Below are positions 24,746-33,584 of a stretch of 37,934 bases of DNA, piece after piece. The position numbers and the translations under genes are program-made. The first letter of the stretch is position 1, and each line of letters starts with the position of its first letter. The notes beneath the pieces are model-generated. The model did no database searches, had not been told where the DNA came from, and saw only the letters and a program-made list of their open reading frames with translations. The DNA comes from Candidatus Dormiibacterota bacterium (lineage in GTDB: Bacteria; Chloroflexota; Dormibacteria; Dormibacterales; Dormibacteraceae): the NCBI GenBank assembly GCA_955652675.1, contig CATPBP010000242.1, positions 1 through 37,934 on the forward strand. The letters are read 5' to 3'.

Positions 24746-25963
24746 ATGCGCGCATCCGCGTACCCGCTCGTCGACGCCGGCCTGGCGGCATCGCGGGTCC
24801 TGGAGCTGGTCCCGGTGCTGCCCGGGGAGGACGTCCCGCTGGCCGAGGCCGCCGGACGGGTGCTGGTGGACGACCTGGTGGCTTCCTCTCCGCTGCCGCC
24901 CTTTCGCTCCAGCGCGGTCGACGGGTACGCGATCCGGGCCGCCGACGCCGGCCTCCGGCTTCCGGTGGTGGGCGAGTCGGCCGCCGGCCGCCCCTTTCAG
25001 GGCGAGCTGCCGGCCGCCTCGGCTGCGACGGTGCTGACGGGAGGCGTCGTCCCGGCCGGTGCCGACACCGTGGTGATGGTGGAAGAGGTCGAAGGGGGTG
25101 ACGGCTGGATCGTCGCGCCGGCCGGCTTTCCCGCCGGCCGCAACTTCCACAAGCCCGGAGACGATCTGCGTCCGGGCGACCTGGTGCTTCGCCGGGGTCT
25201 GCCCCTGGGAGCGGCTGAGCTTGGCCTCGCGGCGGCGGTCGGCCGGGCCCGGATGCGCGTGCACCGGCGGCCGCGGGTCGCCCTGATGTCCACCGGCGAC
25301 GAGCTGGTGGAGGTGGGGGAGGAGCCGGGGCCGGGCCAGATCGTGGACTCCAACCGCTGGGCCCTGCTCGCGGCGCTGAATGAGGCCGGCGCGGAGGTGA
25401 CGCTGCTCGGGGTCGCGCCGGACCAGCCGGGACCGCTGCGCGAGCTGGTCCTGCAGGCGCTGGCCGCCCACGACGCGCTGGTCACCTCTGGTGGGGTGTC
25501 GGTGGGGACGCATGACCTGGTCAAGCCGCTGCTGGAGTCGCTGGGCGAGGTCCACGTGGGCCGGGTCAAGCTCAAGCCCGGCAAGCCCTTCACCTTCGCC
25601 ACGCTGCCCGACGGTCGCGTCGCCTTCGGCTTGCCAGGCTTCCCGGTCTCCTCCCTGATCACGTTCGAGGTCTTCGTGCGACCGGCACTGCGCAAGATGC
25701 AGGGCTACGCGGCGCTGCAGAGGCCGGCGCTTCCGGTCCGGCTGGGCTACGACGCGCGGGCCCCAGGCGATCGGACCGAGTATCAGCGCGTGACCCTGAG
25801 CCGGGAGGGGGCTGACCTGGTGGCGCGCTCCACGGGTTCGCAGTCCTCTTCGCGACTGGCCTCGCTGACCGGCGCCAACGCGCTGGTGCGGGTGCCCGCC
25901 GGCGACGACGGGATACCCGCAGGCACCCTGGTCGAGGCTCTGATCCTCTCACTGCCTGCTTGA
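24746..25963 (+). CDS. moeA: Molybdopterin molybdenumtransferase MoeA
   Basis: Inserts molybdate into adenylylated molybdopterin. The 405-residue chain shows PFRSSAVDGYAIR, LTGGVVPAGADTVV, MSTGDELVE, TSGGVSVGTHDLVK (the molybdopterin-binding motif) and GLPGFPVSSL. The C-terminal domain IV is also present. The start is ATG 24746; the ribosome-binding site is modest (GAGGTGG). No other Mo-cofactor gene lies in the window. About 125 bp separate it from the ABC gene. A truncated PP-loop gene overlaps its stop codon. Confidence 0.95.
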   Translation: MRASAYPLVDAGLAASRVLELVPVLPGEDVPLAEAAGRVLVDDLVASSPLPPFRSSAVDGYAIRAADAGLRLPVVGESAAGRPFQGELPAASAATVLTGGVVPAGADTVVMVEEVEGGDGWIVAPAGFPAGRNFHKPGDDLRPGDLVLRRGLPLGAAELGLAAAVGRARMRVHRRPRVALMSTGDELVEVGEEPGPGQIVDSNRWALLAALNEAGAEVTLLGVAPDQPGPLRELVLQALAAHDALVTSGGVSVGTHDLVKPLLESLGEVHVGRVKLKPGKPFTFATLPDGRVAFGLPGFPVSSLITFEVFVRPALRKMQGYAALQRPALPVRLGYDARAPGDRTEYQRVTLSREGADLVARSTGSQSSSRLASLTGANALVRVPAGDDGIPAGTLVEALILSLPA

Positions 25964-26139
25964 GCGGCAACGCGCTGCTCTGGTCGGGCGGCAAGGACTC
26001 CTCGCTGGCGCTGCGGCGTTCTCTTCTCGCTGGCCTGGAGGTGCGGCACGGAGAGCGCAGAAACGATGGTCGTTTCGACCAGCTCGACGTTCTCGTCGGG
26101 GATCCGGAAGGGGAACAACCGAACAATCGTTCGGGTTAG
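25960..26139 (+). pseudogene. Truncated PP-loop ATPase (Dph6/adenine-nucleotide hydrolase-like)
   Basis: TTG 25960 overlaps the moeA stop and opens a 59-residue frame. Its first 24 residues are a clear PP-loop start, ALLWSGGKDSSLALRRSL then LAGLEV, as in diphthine-ammonia-ligase-type ATPases (about 220 aa). The similarity stops after LEV; the rest is not recognisable, and the frame ends in TAG at 26139, inside the uvrB promoter. I see no continuation in the other two frames. This fits a gene cut by deletion when uvrB was joined here. A short functional peptide cannot be excluded but is unlikely. Confidence 0.55.
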
Positions 26140-26142
26140 AAT
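26119..26142 (+). promoter_or_regulatory. LexA (SOS) box and -10 element of uvrB
   Basis: CCGAAC-AATC-GTTCGG (26119-26134) is a perfect dyad and an exact GAAC-N4-GTTC SOS box, the LexA site of Bacillus, Actinobacteria and Chloroflexota. TAGAAT (26137-26142) follows at once as a good -10, 13 nt before the uvrB ATG. The box would lie in the promoter spacer, a classic place for repression. I found no other such site upstream of uvrA, uvrC or polA. Confidence 0.75.
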
Positions 26143-26155
26143 CGGGCGCAGGACC

Positions 26156-28237
26156 ATGGCCACGCCCTTCCAGATCGACGCGCCCTTCGAGCCCAAAGGA
26201 GACCAGCCAGAGGCGATCTCCCAGCTGGTCGAGGGGGTTCGGTCGGGCCTCCGCGAGCAGGTGCTCATGGGCGTGACCGGCAGCGGCAAGACCAATGTCA
26301 TGGGCTGGGCGCTCCAGGAGCTGGGGCGGCCGGTGCTCGTGCTGAGTCCCAACAAGACCCTCGCGGCGCAGCTCGCCGCCGAGTTCCGGCGCCTCTTTCC
26401 GCGAAACGCTGTCGAGTACTTCGTCTCCTACTACGACTACTACCAGCCGGAGGCGTACATCGCCCGCAGCGACACGTACATCGAAAAGGACTCCAGCCGC
26501 AACGACGAGATCGATCGGCTCCGCCACCGGGCGACGGCCTCCCTCCTCACCCGGCGTGACGTCATCGTGGTGGCCAGCGTCAGCTGCATCTACGGCATCG
26601 GCTCGGTGGAGGACTACATGGGCGAGTCCCTGGACGTCAGCCGGGGTCAGTCGATCCGCCGGGAGATCTTCCTCCGCAAGCTGACCGAGATGCTCTACGA
26701 GCGCAACGACTACGACCTCGGGCGGCTGCGCTTCCGGGTCCGGGGCGACGTCGTGGACATCGTCCCCGCCAGCGAGGAGAAGGTCTACCGGGTGGAGTTC
26801 TTCGGCGACGAGATCGACCGGATCCAGGAGCTGGACAGCGTGACCGGCGAGATCCTGGGCAGCCGCGAGGAGCTGAAGATCTTTCCGGCCAGCCACTACG
26901 TCACCCCGCGGGGGAAGCTGGAGTTGGCGATCCGCGACATCGAGGCGGAGCTCGAGGAGCGAGTCGGCTGGTTCGAGGAGCACGGCCGGCTGCTGGAGGC
27001 GCAGCGCCTGCGGCAGAGGACGATGTTCGACCTGGAGATGCTGCGCGAGACCGGGACCTGCGCCGGCGTCGAGAACTACTCCCGTCATCTGACGCGGCGG
27101 CAGCCCGGCGAGGCGCCCTTCACGCTCCTCGACTTCCTCCCCAACGACGCCGTCGTCTTCGTTGACGAGTCGCATGTGGCGATTCCGCAGGTGGGCGGGA
27201 TGCTGGGAGGCGACCGATCCCGCAAGGCGGCGCTGGTGGAGTACGGCTTCCGCCTGCCGAGCGCCTTCGACAACCGGCCGCTCAGCTTCGAAGAGTGGGA
27301 GGAGCGCGTCGGCCAGCTCGTCTACGTCTCGGCCACTCCAGGGCCGTACGAGATGGAGAAGGCGCAGCGCGTGGTGGAGATGGTCGTCCGTCCCACCGGC
27401 CTGGTCGACCCCGAGGTGGAGGTGCGCCCAACCGAGGGCCAGGTGGACGACCTGGTCGCGGAGTTGAAGAAGCGGATCGAGCGCGGCCAGCGCTCGCTGG
27501 TGACCACGCTGACCAAGCGTTTCGCGGAGGACCTGACCGACTACCTGAAGGAGTTCGGCCTGCGCGTCCGCTACATCCACTCGGACCTGGACGCGATGGA
27601 ACGGATCGAGATCCTCCGCGATCTCAGGCTTGGCACATTTGACGTGCTGGTGGGAATCAACCTGCTCCGCGAGGGCCTCGATTTGCCCGAGGTGGCTTTC
27701 ATCGCCATCCTCGACGCCGACAAGGAGGGCTACCTGCGCGCCTATCGCTCGTTCATCCAGATCATCGGCCGCGCGGCCCGGAACGTGGAGGGCCGGGTGA
27801 TCATGTACGCGGACAAGATCACCGACTCCATGCGGGAGGCGATCGACGAGACCGAGCGCAGGCGGAACCGGCAGGTCGCCTACAACCAGGAGCACGGCAT
27901 CACGCCGGAGAGCGTGCGCAAGGCGGTCTATTCGCTGGAGATCCAGGAGAAGGATGTGCAGGCGGACGCCGTAGAGCTGATGGCGGGCGCGGGGCTGCCC
28001 CGCGAGGACCTGCTCGCCATCGTTCGCGATCTGGAGAAGGAGATGCGCAGGCTGTCGCGCGAGCTGGCCTTCGAGGACGCGGCCAGGGTGCGGGATCGGA
28101 TCATCGCGATGCGCAAGCGGCTGGCGGGCGAGGACACCGGCGAGGACGACGCCGACGTGGCGCTGGCCATCGCAGCCGCTCCCCCGCGCAAAAGCGGGAC
28201 GGTCCGCAATTACCGGCGAACCAGGCGCGGTCCCTGA
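26156..28237 (+). CDS. uvrB: Excinuclease ABC subunit B
   Basis: Damage-verifying helicase-like subunit of nucleotide excision repair (693 aa). Visible marks are Walker A GVTGSGKTNV, the beta-hairpin YYDYYQPEAYIARSD that inserts between DNA strands, DESHV (DEAD-like box), YVSATPGPYE, IQIIGRAARN, and the C-terminal UVR motif LSRELAFEDAARVRDRI for UvrC contact. ATG 26156 gives the usual start MATPFQIDAPFEPKGDQPEAI, and an in-frame ATG at 26066 lies upstream of the promoter so is not used. A LexA box lies just ahead. Confidence 0.97.
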   Translation: MATPFQIDAPFEPKGDQPEAISQLVEGVRSGLREQVLMGVTGSGKTNVMGWALQELGRPVLVLSPNKTLAAQLAAEFRRLFPRNAVEYFVSYYDYYQPEAYIARSDTYIEKDSSRNDEIDRLRHRATASLLTRRDVIVVASVSCIYGIGSVEDYMGESLDVSRGQSIRREIFLRKLTEMLYERNDYDLGRLRFRVRGDVVDIVPASEEKVYRVEFFGDEIDRIQELDSVTGEILGSREELKIFPASHYVTPRGKLELAIRDIEAELEERVGWFEEHGRLLEAQRLRQRTMFDLEMLRETGTCAGVENYSRHLTRRQPGEAPFTLLDFLPNDAVVFVDESHVAIPQVGGMLGGDRSRKAALVEYGFRLPSAFDNRPLSFEEWEERVGQLVYVSATPGPYEMEKAQRVVEMVVRPTGLVDPEVEVRPTEGQVDDLVAELKKRIERGQRSLVTTLTKRFAEDLTDYLKEFGLRVRYIHSDLDAMERIEILRDLRLGTFDVLVGINLLREGLDLPEVAFIAILDADKEGYLRAYRSFIQIIGRAARNVEGRVIMYADKITDSMREAIDETERRRNRQVAYNQEHGITPESVRKAVYSLEIQEKDVQADAVELMAGAGLPREDLLAIVRDLEKEMRRLSRELAFEDAARVRDRIIAMRKRLAGEDTGEDDADVALAIAAAPPRKSGTVRNYRRTRRGP

Positions 28238-28281
28238 AACCAGCGCTCGGCGCCGTGGGTGGTCCCGCCCCCGGCGCGACA

Positions 28282-28725
28282 ATGGAGGGCGTGACCAACC
28301 TGGAAGCACTTCGCCGCGGCATGGCCCGGGAAGGGCCCCGCGCGGGCTGGCGGGAGACCCTCGGAGCGCGCATCGCCGAGGTGGAGCCGGGCCGGGTGGT
28401 GGTCGAGCTCGAGGTCCACGCCGGTCACCGCCACGAGGGCGGAATCGTGCAGGGCGGCATCATCACTCAGATCGCTGACGCGGCGATGGGAATGTCGCTG
28501 ATGACCGAGCAGGAGTCCGGCCTGACCAATACGACGGTCGAGCTCAAGATCAACTTCCTGCGCCCTGTGGCCGACGGCCGGCTGCGGGCGGTGGGCCGGG
28601 TTGTGGAGATGCGAAACACGCTCCTCTTCAGCGAGGCCGACGTGCTCGACGAGCAGGGCCGGTTGGTGGCCCGAGCCTCTTCCACCTGCCTGGCCATAGA
28701 GCGCCCCGAGAGGAGAGGGGAATGA
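28282..28725 (+). CDS. PaaI-type hotdog thioesterase (first of a pair)
   Basis: Hotdog-fold acyl-CoA thioesterase-like protein, about 147 aa from ATG 28282. The core GGIVQGGIITQIADAAMGMS is the PaaI-type block in which the usual His-Gly-Gly is Gln-Gly-Gly; Asp in IADAAMG is the likely catalytic residue. NTTVELKINFLRPV and VARASSTCLAI complete the fold. The substrate is unknown. Alternative starts are GTG 28255 and GTG 28291. It overlaps the next gene by ATGA and follows uvrB closely, so both may share its SOS transcript. Confidence 0.82.
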   Translation: MEGVTNLEALRRGMAREGPRAGWRETLGARIAEVEPGRVVVELEVHAGHRHEGGIVQGGIITQIADAAMGMSLMTEQESGLTNTTVELKINFLRPVADGRLRAVGRVVEMRNTLLFSEADVLDEQGRLVARASSTCLAIERPERRGE

Positions 28726-29120
28726 CGACTGAGGCATCCGCCACCGCCGCCTGGCTCGGCATCGAGGCTGCATCCACCTCCGCCCAGGGCGAGGCCGTCC
28801 TGGAGATGCCGACCAGGGAGGAGATGGGCAACAGGTCCGGCGTGCTGCACGGTGGCTTTATGGCTCTGCTGGCCGACTCCGCTATGGGCCGCGCCCTGGC
28901 CAGCGTGCTGCCGGAGGGAGAAAAGCACTACAGCTTCGACCTGAAGTTGAATTTCATCTCGACAGGCCGAATAGGAGAGCGCCTCCGGGCGGTTGCCAGG
29001 GTGTTGCATTCCGGCCGGCGCACCGGTGTCACCGAGTGCCGGGTGGAGGGCCAGGACGGCCGCCTCGTCGCCACCGCTACGGCCACCTTCATCATCTTCC
29101 TGCCGGCCACGAACAGTTAG
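28722..29120 (+). CDS. PaaI-type hotdog thioesterase (second of a pair)
   Basis: 132 residues of hotdog fold. [17 protein letters not shown] has the standard His-Gly-Gly and the Asp of PaaI-type thioesterases, and [11 protein letters not shown] matches the strand that follows. It is a diverged relative of the preceding gene, which it overlaps by 4 nt; the two may form a heteromer or handle different acyl chains. The pair sits between uvrB and uvrA with no obvious repair role. Confidence 0.85.
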   Translation: MTTEASATAAWLGIEAASTSAQGEAVLEMPTREEMGNRSGVLHGGFMALLADSAMGRALASVLPEGEKHYSFDLKLNFISTGRIGERLRAVARVLHSGRRTGVTECRVEGQDGRLVATATATFIIFLPATNS

Positions 29121-29135
29121 GGAACCGCCAAGAAA

Positions 29136-32024
29136 GTGCCGATCGACCAGATAACCATCAGAGGTGCCCGCGAGCACAACCTGAAGGACGTCACGCTCTC
29201 CATTCCGCGTGACCGGATCGTCGTGTTCACCGGGCTCTCGGGCTCGGGCAAGTCCTCGCTCGCCTTCGACACGATCTACGCCGAGGGCCAGCGCCGCTAC
29301 GTGGAGTCACTCTCCTCCTACGCGCGGCAGTTCCTGGGCCAGATGGAGAAGCCTGACGTGGACGCCATCGACGGCCTTTCGCCGGCGATCTCCATCGACC
29401 AGAAGGGCACCTCCCGGAACCCGCGCTCCACGGTCGGCACAGTGACCGAGGTCTACGACTATCTGCGCCTCCTGTTCGCCCGCGTCGGCCACCCGCACTG
29501 CCCGGTCTGTGGGCGTGAGATTCAGAAGCAGACGGTGGAGCAGATGGCCGACCAGGTGGAGCGGATGCCTGCGGGCACTCGCCTGCTGATCCTGGGCCCC
29601 GTCGTGAAAGGCCGCAAGGGCGAGTACGAGCGGCTGCTCGAGGACATCCGCAAGCAGGGCTTCTCCAGGGTCAGGGTGGACGGCCAGATGTACGAGCTTG
29701 GCGAGAAGGTTCCTCTCGAGCGGTACAAGCAGCACGACATCGAGGTCGTGGTCGACCGGCTGGTGGTCGGTCCCGAGCAGCGGATGCGGCTGGTCGATTC
29801 GCTGGAGATCGCCTCCAAGCTGGGGCAGGGCTCGGTCCTCATCGTGCCGGCCGACGGCGGTGAAGAGATCAGCATGTCGCAGGACTACGCCTGTCCCTAC
29901 GACGGCGTCAGCGTGCCCGAGCCTGAGCCGCGCAACTTCTCCTTCAACACACCCCACGGGGCCTGCCCCACCTGCACGGGCCTGGGCTGGCAGCTGGTCG
30001 CGGACCCGGAGCTGGTGATCCCGGACCCTTCGCTGTCTCTGAGCCAGGGAGCGATCGCGCCCTGGAGCCGTTCCCAGTTCTTCTATCCGGAGATGCTCGA
30101 GGCGATCAGCGATTCTGCCGGAATCGACATGGAGGTGCCGGTCTCCAAGCTGCCGCAGAAGCAGCGAGACCTGCTTCTGAACGGCACCGGCTCACGCAAG
30201 ATCCGCTTCAGGTACCGCAACCAGTACGGGCAGCGGCGCCACTACGAGGCCGCTTTCGAGGGCGTCCTCGCCAACGTCCAGCGTCGCTACGACGAGACCG
30301 AGTCCGACTACCTGAAGGCGGAGCTGGAGAAGTACATGTCGGATCGGCCCTGCCCCGCCTGCGGCGGCAGCCGGCTGAAGCCGGAATCGCTCGCGGTCAC
30401 CGTGGTGGGCCGGAACATCGCCGAGGTGACCCGTCTCTCGGTCACTCAGGCGGACGCCTTCTTCACCGGGCTGGAGCTGACCGAGAGGGAGCAGATCATA
30501 GCCCGCGGCATCCTGAAGGAGATCCGGGAGCGGCTTCGCTTCATGATCGACGTCGGTCTCGACTACCTGACCCTGGAGCGGTCGGCGACAACGCTCTCCG
30601 GAGGGGAGTCGCAGCGGATCCGGCTGGCCACGCAGATCGGCTCCAAGCTGATGGGCGTCCTCTACATCCTGGACGAGCCCTCGATCGGCCTTCACCAGCG
30701 GGACAACCGGCGGTTGATCGACACCCTGGTGCGGCTGCGCGACCTGGGCAACACGCTGATCGTCGTGGAGCACGACGAGGACACGATCCGCTCGGCTGAC
30801 TACATGGTCGACATTGGCCCCGGCGCCGGCGAGAGCGGCGGCCGGATCGTGGCGGCGGGGCCGGTGGCCGAGGTGATCGCCGACGAGCACTCGCTGACCG
30901 CCGCCTATCTGCGCGGCGACCGGGGGGTGCCGGTTCCGAGCTCTCGCCGCAAGGGCAACGGCAAGCGCCTCGTGATCCGCGGGGCGTCGGCCAACAACCT
31001 GAAGAACATCGACGTCGAGATCCCGCTCGGCTGCTTCGTGGCGGTGTCCGGCGTGAGCGGCTCAGGCAAGTCCTCCCTGGTCAGCGACATCCTCTCCCGA
31101 AAGTTGGCGCAGCACTTCTATCGGGCCAAGGACAGACCCGGTCCCCATCGGGCCATAGAGGGCCTGCAGCACGTGGACAAGACGATCGACATCGACCAGT
31201 CGCCGATCGGCCGGACGCCGCGCTCCAACCCGGCCACCTACACCGGCATGTTCACGTACATACGCGACCTCTTCGCCTCGATGCCGGAAGCCAAGGTGCG
31301 CGGCTACGGTCCAGGCCGCTTCTCCTTCAACGTCAAGGGGGGCCGCTGTGAGGCCTGCCAGGGGGACGGGATCATCCAGATCGAGATGCAGTTCCTTCCC
31401 GACGTCTACGTGACCTGCGAGGTGTGCCACGGCACGCGCTACTCGCGGGAGGTCCAGGAGGTGAAGTTCCGCGGCCACTCCATCTCCGAGGTCCTCGACA
31501 TGACGGTGGACGAGGCGATCGCCGTCTTCGAGAACGTGCCCCGGATCATGAACAAGCTGCGGACGCTGCGAGACGTCGGTCTCGGTTATATCCGGCTGGG
31601 CCAGCCGGCCACCCAACTGTCGGGCGGCGAGGCGCAGCGGGTGAAGCTCTCGACCGAGCTCTCCCGGAGGGACACCGGGAAGACGATCTATGTCCTGGAC
31701 GAGCCGACCACCGGGCTGCACTACTTCGACGTGGAGCGCCTGCTCAACGTTCTCCACAGGCTGGTGGACCACGGCAACACCGTCATCGTGATCGAGCACA
31801 ACCTCGACGTCCTCAAGACCGCCGACTGGCTGATCGACCTGGGTCCCGAGGGTGGCGATCGCGGCGGCGAGGTGGTCGCACTCGGTACCCCGGAGCATGT
31901 GGCGCGGGAGCCGGAGTCCCATACCGGGCGCTACCTCCGGCCCGTCCTCGAAGGGTCCCTTCGGTCTGGAGGGGAGCGGAGACAGGCGCCTCCCAAACGG
32001 CGGCGGGTCAAGGTCCCGGCATGA
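29136..32024 (+). CDS. uvrA: Excinuclease ABC subunit A
   Basis: Damage-recognition ATPase of nucleotide excision repair, 962 aa. Two ABC modules are complete: Walker [10 protein letters not shown] (33-41) and GVSGSGKSS (in the second half), signatures LSGGESQRI and LSGGEAQRV, and Walker [11 protein letters not shown] and [10 protein letters not shown]. The C-terminal zinc module [10 protein letters not shown]...CEVCHG is intact. In the first module the pair is CPYD at 253-256, with Asp in place of the second Cys; C277 and C280 remain. GTG 29136 starts 15 nt after the thioesterase stop. Its end overlaps the carboxypeptidase start. Confidence 0.97.
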   Translation: MPIDQITIRGAREHNLKDVTLSIPRDRIVVFTGLSGSGKSSLAFDTIYAEGQRRYVESLSSYARQFLGQMEKPDVDAIDGLSPAISIDQKGTSRNPRSTVGTVTEVYDYLRLLFARVGHPHCPVCGREIQKQTVEQMADQVERMPAGTRLLILGPVVKGRKGEYERLLEDIRKQGFSRVRVDGQMYELGEKVPLERYKQHDIEVVVDRLVVGPEQRMRLVDSLEIASKLGQGSVLIVPADGGEEISMSQDYACPYDGVSVPEPEPRNFSFNTPHGACPTCTGLGWQLVADPELVIPDPSLSLSQGAIAPWSRSQFFYPEMLEAISDSAGIDMEVPVSKLPQKQRDLLLNGTGSRKIRFRYRNQYGQRRHYEAAFEGVLANVQRRYDETESDYLKAELEKYMSDRPCPACGGSRLKPESLAVTVVGRNIAEVTRLSVTQADAFFTGLELTEREQIIARGILKEIRERLRFMIDVGLDYLTLERSATTLSGGESQRIRLATQIGSKLMGVLYILDEPSIGLHQRDNRRLIDTLVRLRDLGNTLIVVEHDEDTIRSADYMVDIGPGAGESGGRIVAAGPVAEVIADEHSLTAAYLRGDRGVPVPSSRRKGNGKRLVIRGASANNLKNIDVEIPLGCFVAVSGVSGSGKSSLVSDILSRKLAQHFYRAKDRPGPHRAIEGLQHVDKTIDIDQSPIGRTPRSNPATYTGMFTYIRDLFASMPEAKVRGYGPGRFSFNVKGGRCEACQGDGIIQIEMQFLPDVYVTCEVCHGTRYSREVQEVKFRGHSISEVLDMTVDEAIAVFENVPRIMNKLRTLRDVGLGYIRLGQPATQLSGGEAQRVKLSTELSRRDTGKTIYVLDEPTTGLHYFDVERLLNVLHRLVDHGNTVIVIEHNLDVLKTADWLIDLGPEGGDRGGEVVALGTPEHVAREPESHTGRYLRPVLEGSLRSGGERRQAPPKRRRVKVPA

Positions 32025-33529
32025 CTGCCGCGATCCAGCAGCTGAGGGAGACCCTCGCCGAGGTGGACGACCTCAAGCGGGCGGCCGCCGTCCTCGAATG
32101 GGACCTGGAGACGTACATGCCGCCTGGCGGCGTCGAAGACCGCGCCGCCCAGCTCGGGACGCTGGGGCGGCTGGCCCACGAGCTGTTCGTCTCCGAGCGA
32201 ACCAGGCGCCTGTTGGAGGCAGCCGAAGCGGAGGTCGCCGGCGACGACTTCGACTCGGACGACGCGAGCCTGGTCAGGGTGACCCGGCGCGACCTGGACC
32301 TGGACACGAGGCTGCCGGCCGACCTGGTGGCCGAAGCGGCCAGGGCCGGGGCGGCCAACCGTTCTCACTGGCAACTGGCCAGAGAGCGCTCTGACTGGTC
32401 GCTCTTCGAGCCGTCGATGCGGCAGACGGTGGAGATCAGCCGCAGCATGGCAGCGGCCATCGGCTACGAGGGCCGGCCTTACGACGCCCTGCTGGCGCTG
32501 AACGAGCCCGGCGTGACCACCTCCCAGGCCGAGGCCCTGTTCGGCGAGCTGAGGGCCGCCATCCTGCCCCTGCTCCGCGACGTGCTCGACCGCGCCGACC
32601 GGGTCGACGACAGCGTCCTCGACCGGGAGCTGGACACCGGCCGTCAGCTGGCCCTATCCCTGGAGGTGGCGCAGCGGTTTGGCTTCGACCTGGAGCGGGG
32701 TCGGCAGGACCTCTCCGCGCATCCCTTCTGCGTGCCTTTCGGGCCGGGCGACGTCCGCTTCACGACCCGCGTGCGCGGCACGGCCCGCGACTCGAGCCTG
32801 TTCTCCTCGATGCACGAGACCGGGCACGGCCTCTACAACCAGGGCATACCCCGCTCGCTGGCGCGCACGCCCCTGTGGGACGGCGCCTCCGGCGGCGTGC
32901 ATGAATCGCAGTCGCGGCTCTGGGAGAACGTGGTCGGGCGCAGCCGTCCCTTCTGGAACTACCTGTTCCCGGTCCTTCAAAGCGCGTTCCCGGCGCAGCT
33001 GTCCGGCCTGGACGCCGAGGCCTACTACCGCGCCGTCAACCGGGTGCGCCCGTCCTACGTGCGGGTGGACGCGGACGAGGTCACCTACAACCTGCACATC
33101 ATGATTCGCTTCGAGATCGAGAACGACCTCCTGGAGGGGCGGCTGGAGGCGAGCCAGGTCCCGGAAGCGTGGGACGCGAAGGTCGAGAACTACCTCGGGC
33201 TGCCACCGCCGCCGGTCGCCGATGGACCACTCCAGGACATCCACTGGTCGCAGGCGCCCATGGGCAGCTTCGCGAGCTACACGCTGGGCAACGTCATCAG
33301 TGCCCAGCTCATGGAGACCATCCGCGGGGACATTCCCGCACTGGACGGGCAGCTCGCCGCGGGGGAGTTCGGGCCGCTGCTCGACTGGCTGCGGGCCAGG
33401 GTCTACATCCACGGCCGCAAGTTCACGCCCTCAGAGCTCCTGGAGCGCGTGACAGGCCGTTCGCTGAGCGCCACCCCCTGGATCACCTACGCCCAAACCA
33501 AGTTCGGCGACCTCTACGCCCTGGACTGA
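32021..33529 (+). CDS. Carboxypeptidase, M32 (Taq) family
   Basis: Zinc metallocarboxypeptidase of 502 residues, releasing C-terminal residues from peptides in the cytoplasm. The zinc motif HETGH lies at 265-269, with the third ligand Glu295 in [28 protein letters not shown] and [13 protein letters not shown] are family blocks. ATG 32021 overlaps the uvrA TGA (ATGA), so it is translated with uvrA. An earlier in-frame start within uvrA is a frame artefact. Confidence 0.95.
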   Translation: MTAAIQQLRETLAEVDDLKRAAAVLEWDLETYMPPGGVEDRAAQLGTLGRLAHELFVSERTRRLLEAAEAEVAGDDFDSDDASLVRVTRRDLDLDTRLPADLVAEAARAGAANRSHWQLARERSDWSLFEPSMRQTVEISRSMAAAIGYEGRPYDALLALNEPGVTTSQAEALFGELRAAILPLLRDVLDRADRVDDSVLDRELDTGRQLALSLEVAQRFGFDLERGRQDLSAHPFCVPFGPGDVRFTTRVRGTARDSSLFSSMHETGHGLYNQGIPRSLARTPLWDGASGGVHESQSRLWENVVGRSRPFWNYLFPVLQSAFPAQLSGLDAEAYYRAVNRVRPSYVRVDADEVTYNLHIMIRFEIENDLLEGRLEASQVPEAWDAKVENYLGLPPPPVADGPLQDIHWSQAPMGSFASYTLGNVISAQLMETIRGDIPALDGQLAAGEFGPLLDWLRARVYIHGRKFTPSELLERVTGRSLSATPWITYAQTKFGDLYALD

Positions 33530-33540
33530 GGATCAGCTTT

Positions 33541-33561
33541 CCCTCCCGGCGTGGGGGAGGG
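33541..33561. repeat. Intergenic CCCTCCC/GGGAGGG palindrome
   Basis: Perfect 7-bp arms (33541-33547 and 33555-33561) around GGCGTGG, extendable by about three further pairs. It starts 11 nt after the carboxypeptidase stop and is followed by AGAAGATTT, a weak T-run. A possible terminator as well as a member of the palindrome set. Confidence 0.55.
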
Positions 33562-33584
33562 AGAAGATTTAACGTTCTTCCTTC

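Noticed and set aside
25949-28309. 786-codon minus-strand open frame opposite uvrB
   Set aside because: It mirrors the uvrB reading frame, has no family similarity, and crosses the uvrB promoter. Long antisense frames are expected in GC-rich codes.
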